Assembly: GCA_011947345.1 (NCBI GenBank)
Contig: JAAVTG010000149.1
Span: forward strand, 1 to 64,000
DNA: 64,000 nt
DNA from: Phytophthora quininea
Lineage: Eukaryota; Oomycota; Peronosporomycetes; Peronosporales; Peronosporaceae
Direction: 5' to 3'
The notes under the pieces are model-generated. The model had not been told where the DNA came from. It saw only the letters and a list, made by a program, of their open reading frames with translations, and ran no database searches. The position numbers and the translations under genes were made by a program. Positions 34,731-46,459 of this stretch are shown here, piece after piece. How positions within the stretch are numbered: position 1 is the first letter of the stretch; each line of letters starts with the position of its first letter.

Positions 34731-36006
34731 ATGGACCCGTTCCAGCCGTTCGACGTCCCCTCCATGATGAAGCCCCTGCAGCAGCCGCAGGACGCGCTCA
34801 TGATCGTGGACAACCGTCAGCTGCAGCGCTGGAACGACCCCACGGCCTTGTGGCAGCAGCACCAACAACACGGCGCTGCAGCGACGCTCATGAACTTCTC
34901 AGCTGCAATGCCAGAGGAAGAGACACCTCCGTCCTCAGCGTCGACGTCGCCAGCTCCAGTGGAGCCACGACCCAAAAGAGAGTCTTCAAAAGCGGAAGGC
35001 CACCCACACGATCCGCAAGGAACAAAAGGCGGCGCTGGAGAAGGAGATCACCGAGCTGCAGGCCAAGCTGGACGCCATCAAGTTCCAGGCGCTGGTGCAA
35101 CAGGGAGAAGCCACAAAGAGCTACCAAGATCGAGTGGTGGAGAACGCTGTGCTCAGAGAGAGCATCCAGGACCAGCACCTGGTGCTCGCTCAAGTGCGTG
35201 CGCTGCTGTCAGGACACACCCAACACCATGTAAGAGCTGTGAGACCCATGGAGACGAAGATTTGTCTGAGTGCCGATCGAACCGAGAGGAGAGAGGTGCT
35301 GCATGCTCTACGCGCTGCCAAGTTGAGAGACGCCAAGCGGTTCTTAAGAGCACGCAGCCACGGATTGAACCCGAAGACGCCGTACTTCCAAGAGGAGCGG
35401 TTCCAGACTGCTGAAGGAGATTTCTGCGTCGCCCGCTTTGAGATTACTCCACTACGGGGCGTCAAGGGAGGAGTCCGTGCAGTGTTCGATGCCGTGCTGC
35501 AGGCCGCTTTCAACGCGGAGATTGTCATCTCGGAAGCGTCCGGGAACATCACCATCCGCGAGGAGGACGAGGACCTCAACGACGACAGTGTATCGCAGAT
35601 GCGGCTGGTGTCCCAGACCCACCGCGGCGTGCTGCTGGAGAACAACTTGGTGCACTTTGCCGAGTTTTCGCGTGGCGACGAGAGCGGCAACGGGTGCTAC
35701 GCGATGTCCGCCACGGACTTTGTCGACGAGGACGAGTTGTACCCGTATCGCCCGCTCGAACGCATACGACGCGATACGACGGGAGCAATGCTCGTGACCT
35801 CGTACATGGAACCAGCAAAAGGCAGCAGCAGTGAAGAAGAGCTCGTGGTGGTGGCCACCCGTTGGTCGTGCGCAAGAATCTGCCACACCGACATGGATCT
35901 GCCTCGTCAAGCGCTGCTGGAGCTGCGAGAGACGTCCATCCGATCCCAAGGCACGTTTTTCAACTGCGTAAGAGAGATCCTCGGACTATCGATAAGCTCA
36001 ACTTGA
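34731..36006 (+). CDS. M96-like protein j
   Basis: ATG 34731 gives MDPFQPFDVPSMMKPLQQ and a Gln-rich N-terminus. Two single-base shifts in AAAA runs (34974-34977 and 34988-34991) interrupt the basic region; after them KRKATHTIRKEQKAALEKEI and the coiled coil follow, and the C-terminal domain (SGNITIREEDEDLND, ATDFVDEDELYPYRP, VVATRWSCARICHTDMD) runs uninterrupted to 36006. It is very similar to k and l and contains the GVKGGVRAVFDA segment specific to this subgroup. No introns are needed. Confidence 0.82.
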
Positions 36007-36164
36007 TCCAAGTCCTTGGTGCTAGAATAAAAGACTTCATTTCTTTGGACGGACGTCTCTGGTGTTGCACCTGCACTTGTGGAGCAAACCGACTCGGTGT
36101 TTACACCACAAAGTCCCGGCTCACCTCGACTCATCACAACAGTCTCAACAGTTTCAGTTTCCCC

Positions 36165-37393
36165 ATGGGCTCGCTGCAAGTGAATCCACGCTTCTTGGGC
36201 CCAGGTTGGGGCGTATCGGGCGCCCCCATGGACTCCCCACAGCTCCGTGGATAAAGGGAGAGTCCCCAGTCAAAGCCAGAGCTCATTTACAGAGACAGGA
36301 GAGTCAGAGCTCGGACGACAGTGTGGTTGCCCCCACCAAGAGGAAACGCGTGTACAAGAAGAGAAAGCCGACGCACACAGTGCGCAAGGAGGAGAAGCAG
36401 GCGCTAGAGGTGGAGATCCAGACGCTAGAAGCCAAGCTAGAGATGCTCAAGATCAAAGCTCTGGGAGGCGAAGACAAGACCCTCAAGAAGCAGAAGCAGC
36501 ACAATCTGCTACTGCGAGATGTGATCCAAGAGCAGCATTTAGTACTGGCCAATACTCAAGCCATGCTGCTAGGCTGCTCACAACGCCACTCGTACCTAGT
36601 GCGGCCGATGGAGGTCTACGTTCATCTACCTGCGGACCAGGACGAGCGACGACTAGCTCTGGACGCCTTACGAGTACCCAAACTCAACTACGCGCGACGA
36701 TATATCCAACAACGCTGCGTGGGGCTGCATCCGACAGCAGAGTATTTCAATGAGGAAAGGTACGAGACTCCAGAGGGAGACTACTGCAATGTTCGCTTTG
36801 ATAGGACCCAATTGCGAGGGGTCAAAGGAGGTGTGCGAGCTGTGGCGGATGCTCTCATGAACGCTGCGTTTAATGCTGAAATCATCATGTCGGAGATGTC
36901 GGGCAACATTACGATCCGAGAAGACGACGATGTGAGCGAGGAGAACTTCTCCCACATGCGTCTGGTGAGTCGGACAACGCGAGGGGTTTTGGTGGAGAAC
37001 AATTTGATTCACTTTTCGGACTTGGCTTGTGTTGATGGAGAGGGCGGAACGTGCGCAATAACCGCGACGGACTTTGTGGACGAGGACGATCGGTATCCGT
37101 ACCGTCCTCACGAACGCATTCGCCGCGATGCCACGGCAGTCACTATGTTGACGTCTCATGTCGAGGAACAAGAGAGTTCTAGAGGGAAGAACTGTTCGTC
37201 TGAAGAAATGGTGGTCGTGACGCGATGGGCCTTCACAAGGATCTGCCACACAGAGATGAATGTCCCCAACCACGTGCTGCGTGAGATGCGCGATGTGTCC
37301 GGCAAGGTCTCGGAGGCAATCTTGAACTGTATTCGTGAGACTGTCGGTCTCCCAAAGCCCTCGGAAATTAATCTGGCCTCAGCTATGAAGTGA
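36165..37393 (+). CDS. M96-like protein k
   Basis: The likely start is ATG 36165 (MGSLQVNPRFLGPGWG), with one frame change near 36240 before the basic segment KRKRVYKKRKPTHTVRKEEK. The remainder is open to 37393: coiled coil (ALEVEIQTLEAKLEMLKIKA), QEQHLVLANTQAMLLG, GVKGGVRAVADA, MSGNITIREDDD, ATDFVDEDDRYPYRP, VVVTRWAFTRICHTEMN. It is a tandem partner of gene j. A longer open frame upstream (from 36062) lacks support. Confidence 0.82.
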
Positions 37394-37486
37394 AGCATAT
37401 CATATACATGTGACGAACAAGAAACTCAACGTATTGGGTTTTAATGTCGTCCTGGAACAATTCGTACGTTGTCTTTGGAGCCAACG

Positions 37487-38280
37487 TCAGTAGGAAGAAA
37501 AATATTCTAGCCAAAACGGCCACGCTTTCTTTAATTTCGGGACAAAGTTGCCGTCGTCGAATGGGGTGTTTGCCATTCCCCAGGCCACGGAATTCAGCGC
37601 ACGTCGAGTATTGTCACTCAGCTGGCCCCACATGATCAGGTCCTGGAATTCGCCAGCCTCCGAGTCGAGCGCGTTGTTGATGGGCCAGTGGCATTCGTAG
37701 TTGACCTTCACACTCGTGCCGTCGACCGAGTTCGCGTTTGACGGGACGTACTTGAGTAGCCGCTGTGGGCGACGGACTCACGCCCAAGATTTCGGGGTTC
37801 ACTTTAGGGTTGCTGATCCACACGACGACGTGCTCCCAGTCGTGACGGTGGCCCAGGCCTGTGGAAGGCGCGTCTTTGGGGAAATACCACGAATACATGA
37901 TGGCCGACTTATCTCTGAACCAGGCGGACCGACCGTAGACTTGTGATCCCCAGCCAGAGCCCTTGCAATTGCCGCTTGGTGGCCCCTTGGTCTTCAGTCT
38001 CACCAGCCCAACTGACAGCGGGGGTACGGGTGGCATCCATTAGTGATGTGGATCTGTGACGACCTTTTCCGAGATCGTCACGGCCTCCGGCTGCTTGAAC
38101 AATTGAACTGGGTCGTGGTCCATCCAGACAGCGACCCACGGCGCTTTTGGCGTGGGCGGTTGTGTAGGTGGTGGCGTTGGTGCAAGTGTCGGTGCTGCCG
38201 TCTGCCTCGGATCGGGTCGGTCCGGCACAATGGTGACATTGCGCTTGGCAAGGTCGCGCGTCGACAAGTTCGTAAGCCAG
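37487..38280 (-). pseudogene. NPP1/NLP necrosis-inducing protein relic (copy A)
   Basis: Minus-strand pieces in three frames match the NLP type found downstream: [14 protein letters not shown] and a Thr/Pro linker (38267-38040), the domain core with [11 protein letters not shown] and GHRHDWE (within 38036-37614), and a C-terminus with [11 protein letters not shown] (37711-37487). A possible signal-peptide remnant lies in another frame at about 38290-38365. NLPs are secreted proteins that bind plant sphingolipids and permeabilise membranes. This copy is broken between the linker and the core and again after the heptapeptide, and has no usable signal peptide, so it is inactive as written. Confidence 0.78.
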
Positions 38281-38369
38281 GTTCAGTGTCGGTAACTTTT
38301 AGTCCTTGGGTGCTCACTAGCACAGCAAGACCCCACGAAGACTTGGAGCCTTCTCGCGAGAGCACCGAA

Positions 38370-38997
38370 GCCTCCGATTTAGTGCTAGCAGATTGTGGAA
38401 TGTCCGCTGGTCGAACCGAGAGATTTTCTGGCCGTGACTATCCACGTCGGCAACGCATCACCACCGCAAACTCTCTTTGCTGTGGCGATGGTCGGGACCG
38501 ATCACTTCACGAACACGTACAGCGTTTCCGACGAAGGTAGAAGTGTACGTTTGACAAAACTCTTTTTACGTCATGGTCGTGTGCATGTGGAGGGGTGTTC
38601 TCCACAATAACTCTAGACGACCAAGATCGATGATATCAACTTTCGCTCACACTGCGATCTAAGCATTTTGAATTCAGAATCAATCGTTTACCACACCATT
38701 GACATCTCTTGGGCACCCCTTAATGCTTCGCAGATATCGCCTAAATATTTTGCGAAGGTGAAGCAGCGAGCTTTAAATCACGAGGCGGAAGGATCACGCT
38801 CAAGAAGTCAAGACCCAGCCTACCATTCGGACCTTATGCCGTACCCGGTGCGGATTCCCGTAAGTGTGCTCTCAGTGAGGGTGAAGTTTGGCACCGTTGA
38901 TGTTTTGAGTGCCCAGCGAGCTAACATGGTTGATCAACACAAGTTGTTAATCTAAACAACAATGCAGCGTCCAAAACACCGAAATCAATTATGGTCT
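38370..38997. other. Spacer between NLP copies A and B
   Basis: About 630 bp with no supported gene. A 95-codon frame at 38668-38955 on the plus strand has no recognisable match and lies in the upstream flank of copy A. Confidence 0.35.
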
Positions 38998-40368
38998 TTA
39001 TTTGGTATTCCACGCTTTGTCCAGCTTGGGCAGGAAGTTACCGTCGTTGAACGGTGTGTTGGCGGCGCCCCAGGACACGGAGTTGAGAGCTCGGCGAGCG
39101 TCGTTGCTAAGCTGATCCCACATAATCAGGTCCTGGAACTCACCAGCGTCGGATGTCAAATCGGTAGCGTGGTTAACAGGCCAGTGGCTCTCGTAGTTGA
39201 CCTTAACGCTCGTGCCATCGATGTCCTTAGCAGGCGGAGGAGCGTATTTCGCGTATCCGCTGTGGGCTGACGGAGCAACGGCGATGATTTTCGGCTCTGG
39301 GACGTCCGGGTTGTCGATCCAGATAATAACGTGTTCCCAATCGTGACGGTGGCCCAGTCCTGTGGACGGCGAGTCCTTGGGAAGTACCACGAGTACATGA
39401 TGGCCCAGCGGTCATTGTGCCAAGTAGAGCGACCGTAGACTTGAGACCCCAGCCAGAGCCCTTGCAACCAGCATCTCCCGAACCCTTGGTCTTCAGGCCG
39501 CCACCAGTCTCGCCAGCTTCGTTGACAGCGGGGTACGGGTGGCATCCGTTGGTGATTTTGATCTGCGGTTTGAATTTGACGGCAGCCTTTTCGGAGATCG
39601 TCACAGGCTCAGGCTGCGCGAACGGCTTCACCTGGTCGTGGTCGATCCACTTCGCTTCCCAGGGCGTCTCCGGTGTAGGTGCTGGGGTCGGAGCAGGGGT
39701 CGGTGCCGGGGTTGGTGCTGGGGTCGGCGCTTGCGTCTGTCTCGGGTCGGGTTGGTCCGGCATCAGCGTGACGTTCCGCTTGGCGGGGTCCACCGTCGGC
39801 ATGTTGGTCAGCTGCGAGTAGTCGATGTACTTCTTGGTCGGTGTCGGCGTCGGTGCATTTTGAGTCTGGCTGACGTCGTCAGTTTGGCTGGCGGTTTGGC
39901 TTGTTGTCTGGCTGGTGGATTGGCTCGAGCTTGACTCGGTGGACTGGCTGGCGGATTGACTCGAGCTTGACTCGGTGGACTGGCTGGCGGATTGACTCGA
40001 GCTTGACTCAGCGGACTGGCTGCTGGATTGGCTCGAGCTTGACTCAGCGGACTGGCTGGCGGATTGGCTCGAGCTTGACTCGGTGGACTGGCTGGCGGAT
40101 TGACTCGAGCTTGACTCAGCGGACTGGCTGGCGGATTGGCTCGCGCTGGACTCGCGGGGCTTGCCGGTTTTGCGCTTCGGCACGTAGGTGAGCTCAGAAA
40201 AGTCGATAACCTTCTTCGTTGACTTTGGGGTCGGCTTTGGGGTCGGCTTTGCGGTCGGCGTGGAATCGACCTGCTTTTCATCCTGCCGTTGGTCGGTGGC
40301 GACCTCTAAGCCTTGGACCGTCGCCAGCATGGCCAATACGGCCAACAGAAACACTTGAGACTTCACCA
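38998..40368 (-). CDS. NPP1/NLP-type protein with Ser/Gln repeat linker (copy B)
   Basis: ATG 40368 opens a signal peptide ([15 protein letters not shown]). An unusual Ser/Gln-rich repeat region (40145-39915) and a Thr/Pro linker precede the NPP1 domain, which has the NGC and CKGSGWG cysteines and GHRHDWE. The frame changes at CCCC 39447-39450 and GGG 39379-39381, where copy C, otherwise nearly identical, has one base more in each run; the gene may well be intact in the organism. Secreted, apoplastic; type 1 NLP by its two cysteines. The copy is nearly identical to C over the last 380 bp. Confidence 0.82.
39915..40145 (-). repeat. 36-bp tandem repeat coding the Ser/Gln linker of NLP copy B
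   Basis: Six full 12-codon units plus a partial one (consensus [12 protein letters not shown]) lie head to tail. They differ only by a few substitutions (GGTGGA versus AGCGGA; CTGGCG versus CTGCTG). None of the other NLPs in the window has this block, so it was added after the copies split. Confidence 0.85.
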
Positions 40369-40639
40369 TGAGCCCGGCCAAGCTGTTCGATTTAGCTCTT
40401 GAAAGTTGAGGAATGCCGCGAACCGAACAGAGCGATTGTTTGCCTTTCCACAGCAACAGTGCTCTGTTCGTGTATGAGACTGAACATTTCACCATCGCGA
40501 GCAATCTCTTACGGTTGCTAATGGCCGGGACCGATCACTTTTCGAGCTGTACTGGACCAACTCAAAACTGTACAAGTCTTGTGGCTGTGCAATTTGAACC
40601 ATACCGGTACACAAAAGTGAGGCAAACAGCTGAGTTGTC

Positions 40640-41994
40640 TTGCTGAAAACCAATCCCAAGGCACATCTCGTATGTTTCCAACGAATGCTTCGTAAGTAAA
40701 TTGTCGAATCGTTCTAGTCAGTTTTAGTCCATATATTAAACGGCGATCACCAAAAGCAGGAACAGCGAGAGAAGCCTCCACTAGAGCTACAACCTCGTCA
40801 GTCACAGCCAAAGCAGGATTCTCTCGGCGGTACTGCAGTGAAAACAATTCCTTGCCATCAGGACCATCGTGTGTTTGTAGAGCTGGGCGCAACCGTCAAG
40901 TTTCCCTGCTCCCATCTGATGATAGGAACGACCATAAACAGTGAGATTGTTCTCTAATTCTCGATTGAATACAGCAGAAACAGGTCAGACATCGTAGGCT
41001 TTTACCGGTACAGCATCACTATAACAACCACTTTCTGACAGATTCCAACCAATTGTAGCGCGGAGGTTGCGCTGCCGTACGAGCACTGCATAACAAGTAG
41101 AGTATCGAGTACTACTACTCCAACAATGGCCGCTAATGACGATCGTTTGCCCTTCAACACGTCGTGACTGCAGCAATTTTGAGCAACGGCCGGACACTTT
41201 TCTTGCTGCCACGTGGCAGCGGAACAAAATCGTCGTGATGTTTTTTTAACATGATTGCGCGTGAACTTCTGGAATATGTAAACTGTTTTGGTCCTTCGGA
41301 CCATGACGCAGACGCTAGTGTACACTTACGCTTTCAGGCGAATAAATTTAAAGCCCCCACAACAGCAGTGGCTTTCGGCATCCCCTCCTTTTAGCCAACG
41401 CGGATCTGGCGAGTGGTCTGTTCTCGAAGGGGGTAAGGGGGTCACACACCAGAAGCGACATTAAATTCAGCAAAACGCTCCAGCATCTGAAGAAAATGCC
41501 CCACACCTTGCGGTGGTCGCCGCATTGGATTCAAATCCAGGGCATGGTGATCTCCAAAAACGACTTTGACCACGGACACATTTGATTCTTTCGCCAACGC
41601 ATTCTTCAAAGGACATTCATAGAGATGCGTGGAGAGCGCGCTGCAAACTCGATAGAAACACTCAGAGCAACGAAGCTTGTGTTATTTGAAAGATGAAAAA
41701 CAGCGTGAGCCGATTCCTTCGGTTACCCGAAGTCTACAGTATCTCCGTACGATTATCAACCGCAGGGAGGGGTCCTTCGTTTTATGACCTTTGTTGAGGG
41801 TCAACAATGTTGCCAGTCCCGTTGGTTTCGTTCTTTGATGTTGCTGCTACAAGTTCTCACTGAGGTCGTCTTGTATCAAACCACCCGCGAAATACCAAAA
41901 AGCTCAATGCCATGTTAAAGTGACAGCAGATCTCGATCTGCTCGGGTATTATTTTGTCACGTTATTCATCACAGCAGAGTCCTTAAGCTCTACA
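40640..41994. other. 1.35-kb spacer between NLP copies B and C
   Basis: No supported gene. A minus-strand frame (40892-40518, containing DEVVALVEASLAVPAFGDRR) looks once-coding but is unrecognised. At 40647-40690 there is a segment resembling 43180-43220 upstream of copy C, showing that the duplicated unit included 5' flank. Nothing else was identified. Confidence 0.4.
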
Positions 41995-42993
41995 TTATCT
42001 GGTATTCCACGCTTTGTCCAGCTTGGGCAGGAAGTTACCGTCGTTGAACGGTGTGTTTGCATCGCCCCAGGACACGGAGTTGAGAGCTCGACGAGCGTCG
42101 TTGCTAAGCTGATCCCACATAATCAGGTCCTGAAAGTCGCCGCCCTTGGAAGTCAAATCGGTAGCGTGATTGATAGGCCAGTGGCTCTCGTAGTTGACCT
42201 TAACGCTCGTGCCATCGACATCCTCAGCAGGCGGAGGAGCGTATTTCGCGTATCCGCTGTGGGCTGACGGAGCAACGGCGATGATTTTCGGCTCTGGGAC
42301 GTCCGGGTTGTCGATCCAGATAATAACGTGTTCCCAATCGTGACGGTGGCCCAGTCCTGTGGACGGCGAGTCCTTGGGGAAGTACCACGAGTACATGATG
42401 GCCCAGCGGTCATTGTGCCAAGTAGAGCGACCGTAGACTTGAGACCCCCAGCCAGAGCCCTTGCAACCTGCACTTGGCGCTCCCTTGGTCTTCAGGCCTC
42501 CACCAGTCTCGCCAGCTTCGTTGATAGCGGGGTACGGGTGGCACCCGTTGGTGATATGAAGCTGCGGTTTGAATTTGACGGCAGCCTTTTCGGAGATCGT
42601 CACAGGCTCAGGCTGCGCGAACGGCTTCACCTGGTCGTGGTCGATCCACTTCACTTCCCAGGGTGTTTCCGGAGTGGGAGCCGGCGTCGGTGCTGGCGTC
42701 GGTGCTGGCGTCGGTGGTAACGTTGGTGCTGGGGTCGGGGCTTCGGTCTGTCGTGGATCGGGGCGACTCGGCATCAGCGTGACGTTGCGCTTGGCGGGGT
42801 CCACCGTCGGCATGTTGGTCAGCCAAGAGTAGTCGATGTACTTCTTAGTCGGCGTCGGTGTCGGCGTCGGTGTCGGCGTCGGTGTCGGCGTGGAATCATC
42901 TTGCTTCTGATCTTGCCTTTGATCGGTGCCCTCCAAGCCTTGCACGGTTGCCAGCATGGCCAACAAGGCCAGCAGAAACACTTGAGGCTTCAT
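41995..42993 (-). CDS. NPP1/NLP necrosis-inducing protein, uninterrupted (copy C)
   Basis: The only NLP here with a single unbroken frame (332 residues). Residues 1-19 form a signal peptide; two Thr/Pro repeat stretches (about 33-48 and 87-115) flank a short conserved piece with NVTLMP and DPRQTEAP; the NPP1 domain fills about 120-332. It shows the paired cysteines ([11 protein letters not shown]), [11 protein letters not shown] and the heptapeptide GHRHDWE, whose His/Asp/Glu are known to hold the metal ion in NLPs. It ends DKAWNTR. The protein would be secreted into the plant apoplast; whether this type is cytolytic or a non-toxic NLP cannot be told from the sequence. Confidence 0.92.
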   Translation of the reverse strand: MKPQVFLLALLAMLATVQGLEGTDQRQDQKQDDSTPTPTPTPTPTPTPTKKYIDYSWLTNMPTVDPAKRNVTLMPSRPDPRQTEAPTPAPTLPPTPAPTPAPTPAPTPETPWEVKWIDHDQVKPFAQPEPVTISEKAAVKFKPQLHITNGCHPYPAINEAGETGGGLKTKGAPSAGCKGSGWGSQVYGRSTWHNDRWAIMYSWYFPKDSPSTGLGHRHDWEHVIIWIDNPDVPEPKIIAVAPSAHSGYAKYAPPPAEDVDGTSVKVNYESHWPINHATDLTSKGGDFQDLIMWDQLSNDARRALNSVSWGDANTPFNDGNFLPKLDKAWNTR

Positions 42994-42999
42994 AACCAG

Positions 43000-43716
43000 T
43001 TATTGCGTTCCGTCTGGGAAATTCAGGAATGCCCAGTGCCCGAACAGACCTGCAGTGCCTTCGCCTTTTCTCAAGCAACGCCGACTGATCGTCTCACCAT
43101 CGCAAAGTACTCTCGTGCTAGGGCTTTCAACCCGATCACTCATGTGATACCTATTTTCCTATACTTTCACGAGGATGATGACCAATCCCAATGCTCGTCT
43201 CGTATGTTCCCAGCGAACGTCGACGGTGCGGTGCTGGAGGCGAAGATGAAAGCAATCGTCCATTCGCTCATTTATTTCCTGAACTAAGCTCGAACGGCGG
43301 AGTTTACGAATGGCATCATACATGTCCAAAAGGCCACCATGATACTAATCCACTCTCGATGGTGCAGTACTGCAGGATGAGAAAGCTCTGTCGAGAACAC
43401 CCGTCGCTTTGAAGAGTGCGGTACAACCGCTGAGCTTCCGTGTGTCCCATCTTATGATGGAAAGCCCGTAAACTACAAAGTCAACTTTTCAAGGCAAAAT
43501 TTTGATCATCTGTAGCACTGTGCGGTGCTAACGCTTTCAGTGAGAAAGTCCCGACACGAAGTCCGGAACATCTTCGCCTGGAGCCATGTCGCCACCGTGT
43601 TGCAATGGCACTTGCCGACGCGATTCGAAACCACCATTTTTAAGTGTATGTGTGTGTGTTTTCTTCCGAGTGTTGAAACACGAGTAGTACCGGGACGATC
43701 CCGTTCATAAAAACAT
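43000..43716. other. Spacer between NLP copies C and D
   Basis: About 700 bp that include the 5' flank of copy C and the 3' flank of copy D. Short plus-strand frames (42901-43287, 43525-43710) have no recognisable similarity. The flank near 43180-43220 resembles the one upstream of copy B. Confidence 0.35.
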
Positions 43717-44807
43717 CTAAAACGGCCAAGCCTTCTCCAGCTTCGGCACAAAGTTGCCGTCGTTCATGGGCGTGTTGGCAGCCCCCAGCCGACAGAATTC
43801 AAAGCGCGTCGAGCGTTGTCGCTCAGCTGGTTCCACATGATCAAGTCCTGAAAGTCTCCGCCCTTTGAAGTAGATTCTAAAGCGTGATTGATAGGCCACT
43901 TGCTTTCGTAGTTGACTTTGACCGCCGTGCCATCCACGGCGTCCGCATTGGGAGGAACTTGCTTGGAGTAGCCGCTGTGAGCCGACGGCGTGACGGCCAA
44001 AATCTTGGCGTCGGCCATTTCGGGATTGTCAATCCACACGATCACGTGCTCCCAATCGTGACGGTGACCGAGACCAGTAGATGGCGAGTCTTTGGGGAAA
44101 TACCACGAGTACATGATGGCCCAGACGCCATTGAACCAGGTGGAGCGACCGTAGACTTGCGATCCCCACCCGGAGCCTTTGCACTTTGAGCTAGGAGCTC
44201 CGGTGGGTTTGAGCCCACCACCGGTCTCGCCAGCTTCATTGACGGCAGGATAGGCATGGCATCCGTTGGAAATATGAAGCTGCGGTTTGAATTTGACGGC
44301 AGCCTTTTCAGAGATCGTCACGGGCTCTGGTTGAGCGAACGGCTTGACGTCGTCGTGGCCGATCCATTTCGCTTCCCACGGAGTTTCTGGTGTCGGAGCT
44401 GGAGTTGGGGCGGGTGTCGGAGCTGGAGTTGGGGCGGGTGTCGGAGGTAGAGTTGGCTCCGGTGTCGGGGCTTCCGTCTGTCTCGGATCGGGTCGATCCG
44501 GCATAACGGTGACATTGCGTTGAGCCGGATCGAGTGTCGGCATGTTGGTCAACGACGAGAAGTCGATATACTTCTTGGTGGCTTCCGGTGTCGGCGTAGG
44601 CGTGGCCTCTACTCCCGCTACCGGCGTTGGTGTTGGTGTTGCTTCCTCTGCGGGAGCCGGCGTCGGAGTTGGGGTAGGCGTGGGCGTGGCGTCGTCTTGC
44701 TGGGTCTGGCTGGAGCTCTCGACTTGGTATTGGTCCGTGACCTCCAGACCATGGACGGCGGTTGCCAATACAGCCAACGCAGTTCCCACGAAGACCCGGA
44801 CCTTCAT
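43717..44807 (-). CDS. NPP1/NLP-type protein (copy D)
   Basis: ATG 44807 opens a signal peptide ([16 protein letters not shown]), a long Thr/Pro-rich linker in two blocks, then the conserved piece [12 protein letters not shown] and an NPP1 domain with [21 protein letters not shown] and GHRHDWE. Near the C-terminus the frame changes at the C-run 43782-43786, so the open frame ends early at 43764 while the homologous end (KLEKAWPF) lies at 43717. The stretch from 44460 to about 44050 is almost identical to copy G, 11 kb away. A start-site-like element lies 37 bp upstream of the ATG. Confidence 0.85.
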
Positions 44808-44843
44808 GACCACGTGTCGGAACTGCAGATTCGCGTTTGACTC

Positions 44844-44860
44844 GGAGAATTGGAGAATGG
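44844..44860 (-). promoter_or_regulatory. Oomycete initiator-like element upstream of NLP copy D
   Basis: CCATTCTCCAATTCTCC (minus strand) lies 37 bp from the start codon and fits the oomycete start-site consensus (CATTYYNCAWTT type). The same block, followed by GNNTCAAnnGCGA, occurs upstream of copies E and G. Confidence 0.6.
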
Positions 44861-44869
44861 ACGAGAGCG

Positions 44870-45471
44870 TCGCGTAAGCACCATTATGGGACTCACCATC
44901 CCAAAGTACATCGTGGTCTAGACAGCAGGTCCCTATCAGCATGACATGATGGAATGGACTGTACCATGCAATACTGGAGGATTCGTCAACATATTTGAGA
45001 ACTCGTCCACGATGCTCCTAATGACAGCCAGCTATTCGACAACGTTAAAAGCATTTCGGTGCGTGCTAAGGAGCAGAGTACTCGAAGTTGGTGGCAGCCG
45101 TTTTGTGGGGCTTTGAAATCGACCATGTCCGACACAGTATCTGCGTGTACTGGTAAGCTGCCTAACCATGATGAAAACACTCAACGATATCGTTCAAACA
45201 GCTGCAAAAGAGGAAAACTTGGACCAGCACCTTGACAATACATAAGCTTATAGGATGAAGTACAACTTCCCAGGCACGATGCACAACATTGTAATTCGTG
45301 GAAGATGGTTTGAATAGTCACGTGATCGATGATGCCTGCACATTGAGCCAAATTGGCGAGTATATTGGTAGCCAATAGCGTGTTCATGCAATGTCGTTGA
45401 ATGGTCCTTCCAGAGGTGCCAACTCATGATCAAGGTGATATTGATGGACTCGACTTCAAGCAGGTTGTGTG
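44870..45471. other. Spacer between NLP copies D and E
   Basis: About 600 bp. Short frames on the minus strand (44986-45387) show no recognisable protein. Nothing else identified. Confidence 0.35.
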
Positions 45472-46408
45472 TAACCAAAACGGCCAAGCTTTCTCCAGCT
45501 TCGACATGAAATTGCCGTCGTTCATGGGCGTGTTGGCAGCGCCCCACTTGACCGAGTTCAGCGCCCGACGAGCTTCGTTGCTTAGCTGATCCCACATGAT
45601 CAAGCCCTGGAAGTCGCCTCCTTTGGAGGTGAAGCCCATCGCGTGGTTGACAGGCCAGCGGCTCTCATAGTTCACTTTGACGGCTGTGCCATCCAAAACG
45701 TCTGCGGTGGGAGGGGCCTGCTTCGAGTACCCGTCGTGAGCCGACGGTGTGACGGCTAAAATCTTGGGCTCTGGAACTTCTGGGTTGTCGATCCACACAA
45801 TCGTGTGCTCCCAGTCGTGGCGGTGGCCCAGGCCGGTAGACGGCGAGTCTTTGGGGAAGTACCACGAGTACATGATGGCCCAAACTCCGTTGACCCAAGT
45901 GGAGCGACCATAGACTTGCGAGCCCCAACCGGAACCCTTGCAGCCAGCACTAGGAGCTCCGCTAGTTTTGAGACCTCCGCTGGTCTCACCAGCCTCACTG
46001 ACAGCAGGGTACGCGTGGCAGCCGTTGGTGATGTGGAGTTGCGGTTTGAACTTGACGCCGGCCTTTTCGGAGATCGTCACGGCTTCTGGTTGTTTGAACG
46101 GTTTGACTTGGTCGTGGGCAATCCAAATGTCGACCCACGGGATCTCTGGTGTGGGTGCCGGCGTTGGCGGTGGGGTCGGAGGCAGCGTTGGTGGTGGTGG
46201 CGCTACGGTCTGCCTCGGGTCAGGTCGATTCGAATTGATAGTGACGTTGCCTTTGGGGTCAGGTGTCTGTAGTGACGAATAGTCGATGTACTTGATCGTC
46301 GCCTGCGGCGTCCCGGTTGGGTCATGTCTTGTTGGGACTGGGTGGAGTTTGAGCTTGAACTGTGGCAAGCACAGCCAGCACGACCCCCAGGAAAATTTGG
46401 GCTTTCAT
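45430..46408 (-). CDS. NPP1/NLP-type protein (copy E)
   Basis: ATG 46408 gives a signal peptide ([19 protein letters not shown]); the frame shifts within the next 15 codons, then KYIDYSSLQ, a Pro-rich linker and a complete NPP1 domain follow ([29 protein letters not shown]). The domain frame from 46368 to 45430 is unbroken and runs about 15 residues past the usual end (KLEKAWPF). Read alone from its own first Met the protein would have no signal peptide. Other sites differ from copies B-D ([18 protein letters not shown]), making it the most diverged of this array. Confidence 0.8.
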
Positions 46409-46436
46409 TGTCGAGTTGCCGAGTCGCGCTTGAGGC

Positions 46437-46453
46437 GGAGAATTGGACAATGG
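46437..46453 (-). promoter_or_regulatory. Oomycete initiator-like element upstream of NLP copy E
   Basis: CCATTGTCCAATTCTCC (minus strand), 29 bp before the start codon, matches the element of copy D at 15 of 17 positions and is likewise followed by GNNTCAA. Confidence 0.6.
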
Positions 46454-46459
46454 GGCGAA

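Noticed and set aside
38668..38955. 95-codon plus-strand frame between NLP copies A and B
   Set aside because: No recognisable similarity and no start context or neighbouring support; treated as spacer.
39915..40145. Possible CRISPR-like regular repeats
   Set aside because: The units are contiguous 36-bp coding repeats without spacers, within a eukaryotic gene.
39901..40191. Plus-strand repeated frame rich in Trp/Arg/Ser
   Set aside because: It is the reverse strand of the Ser/Gln repeat of NLP copy B; repetition makes both strands open.
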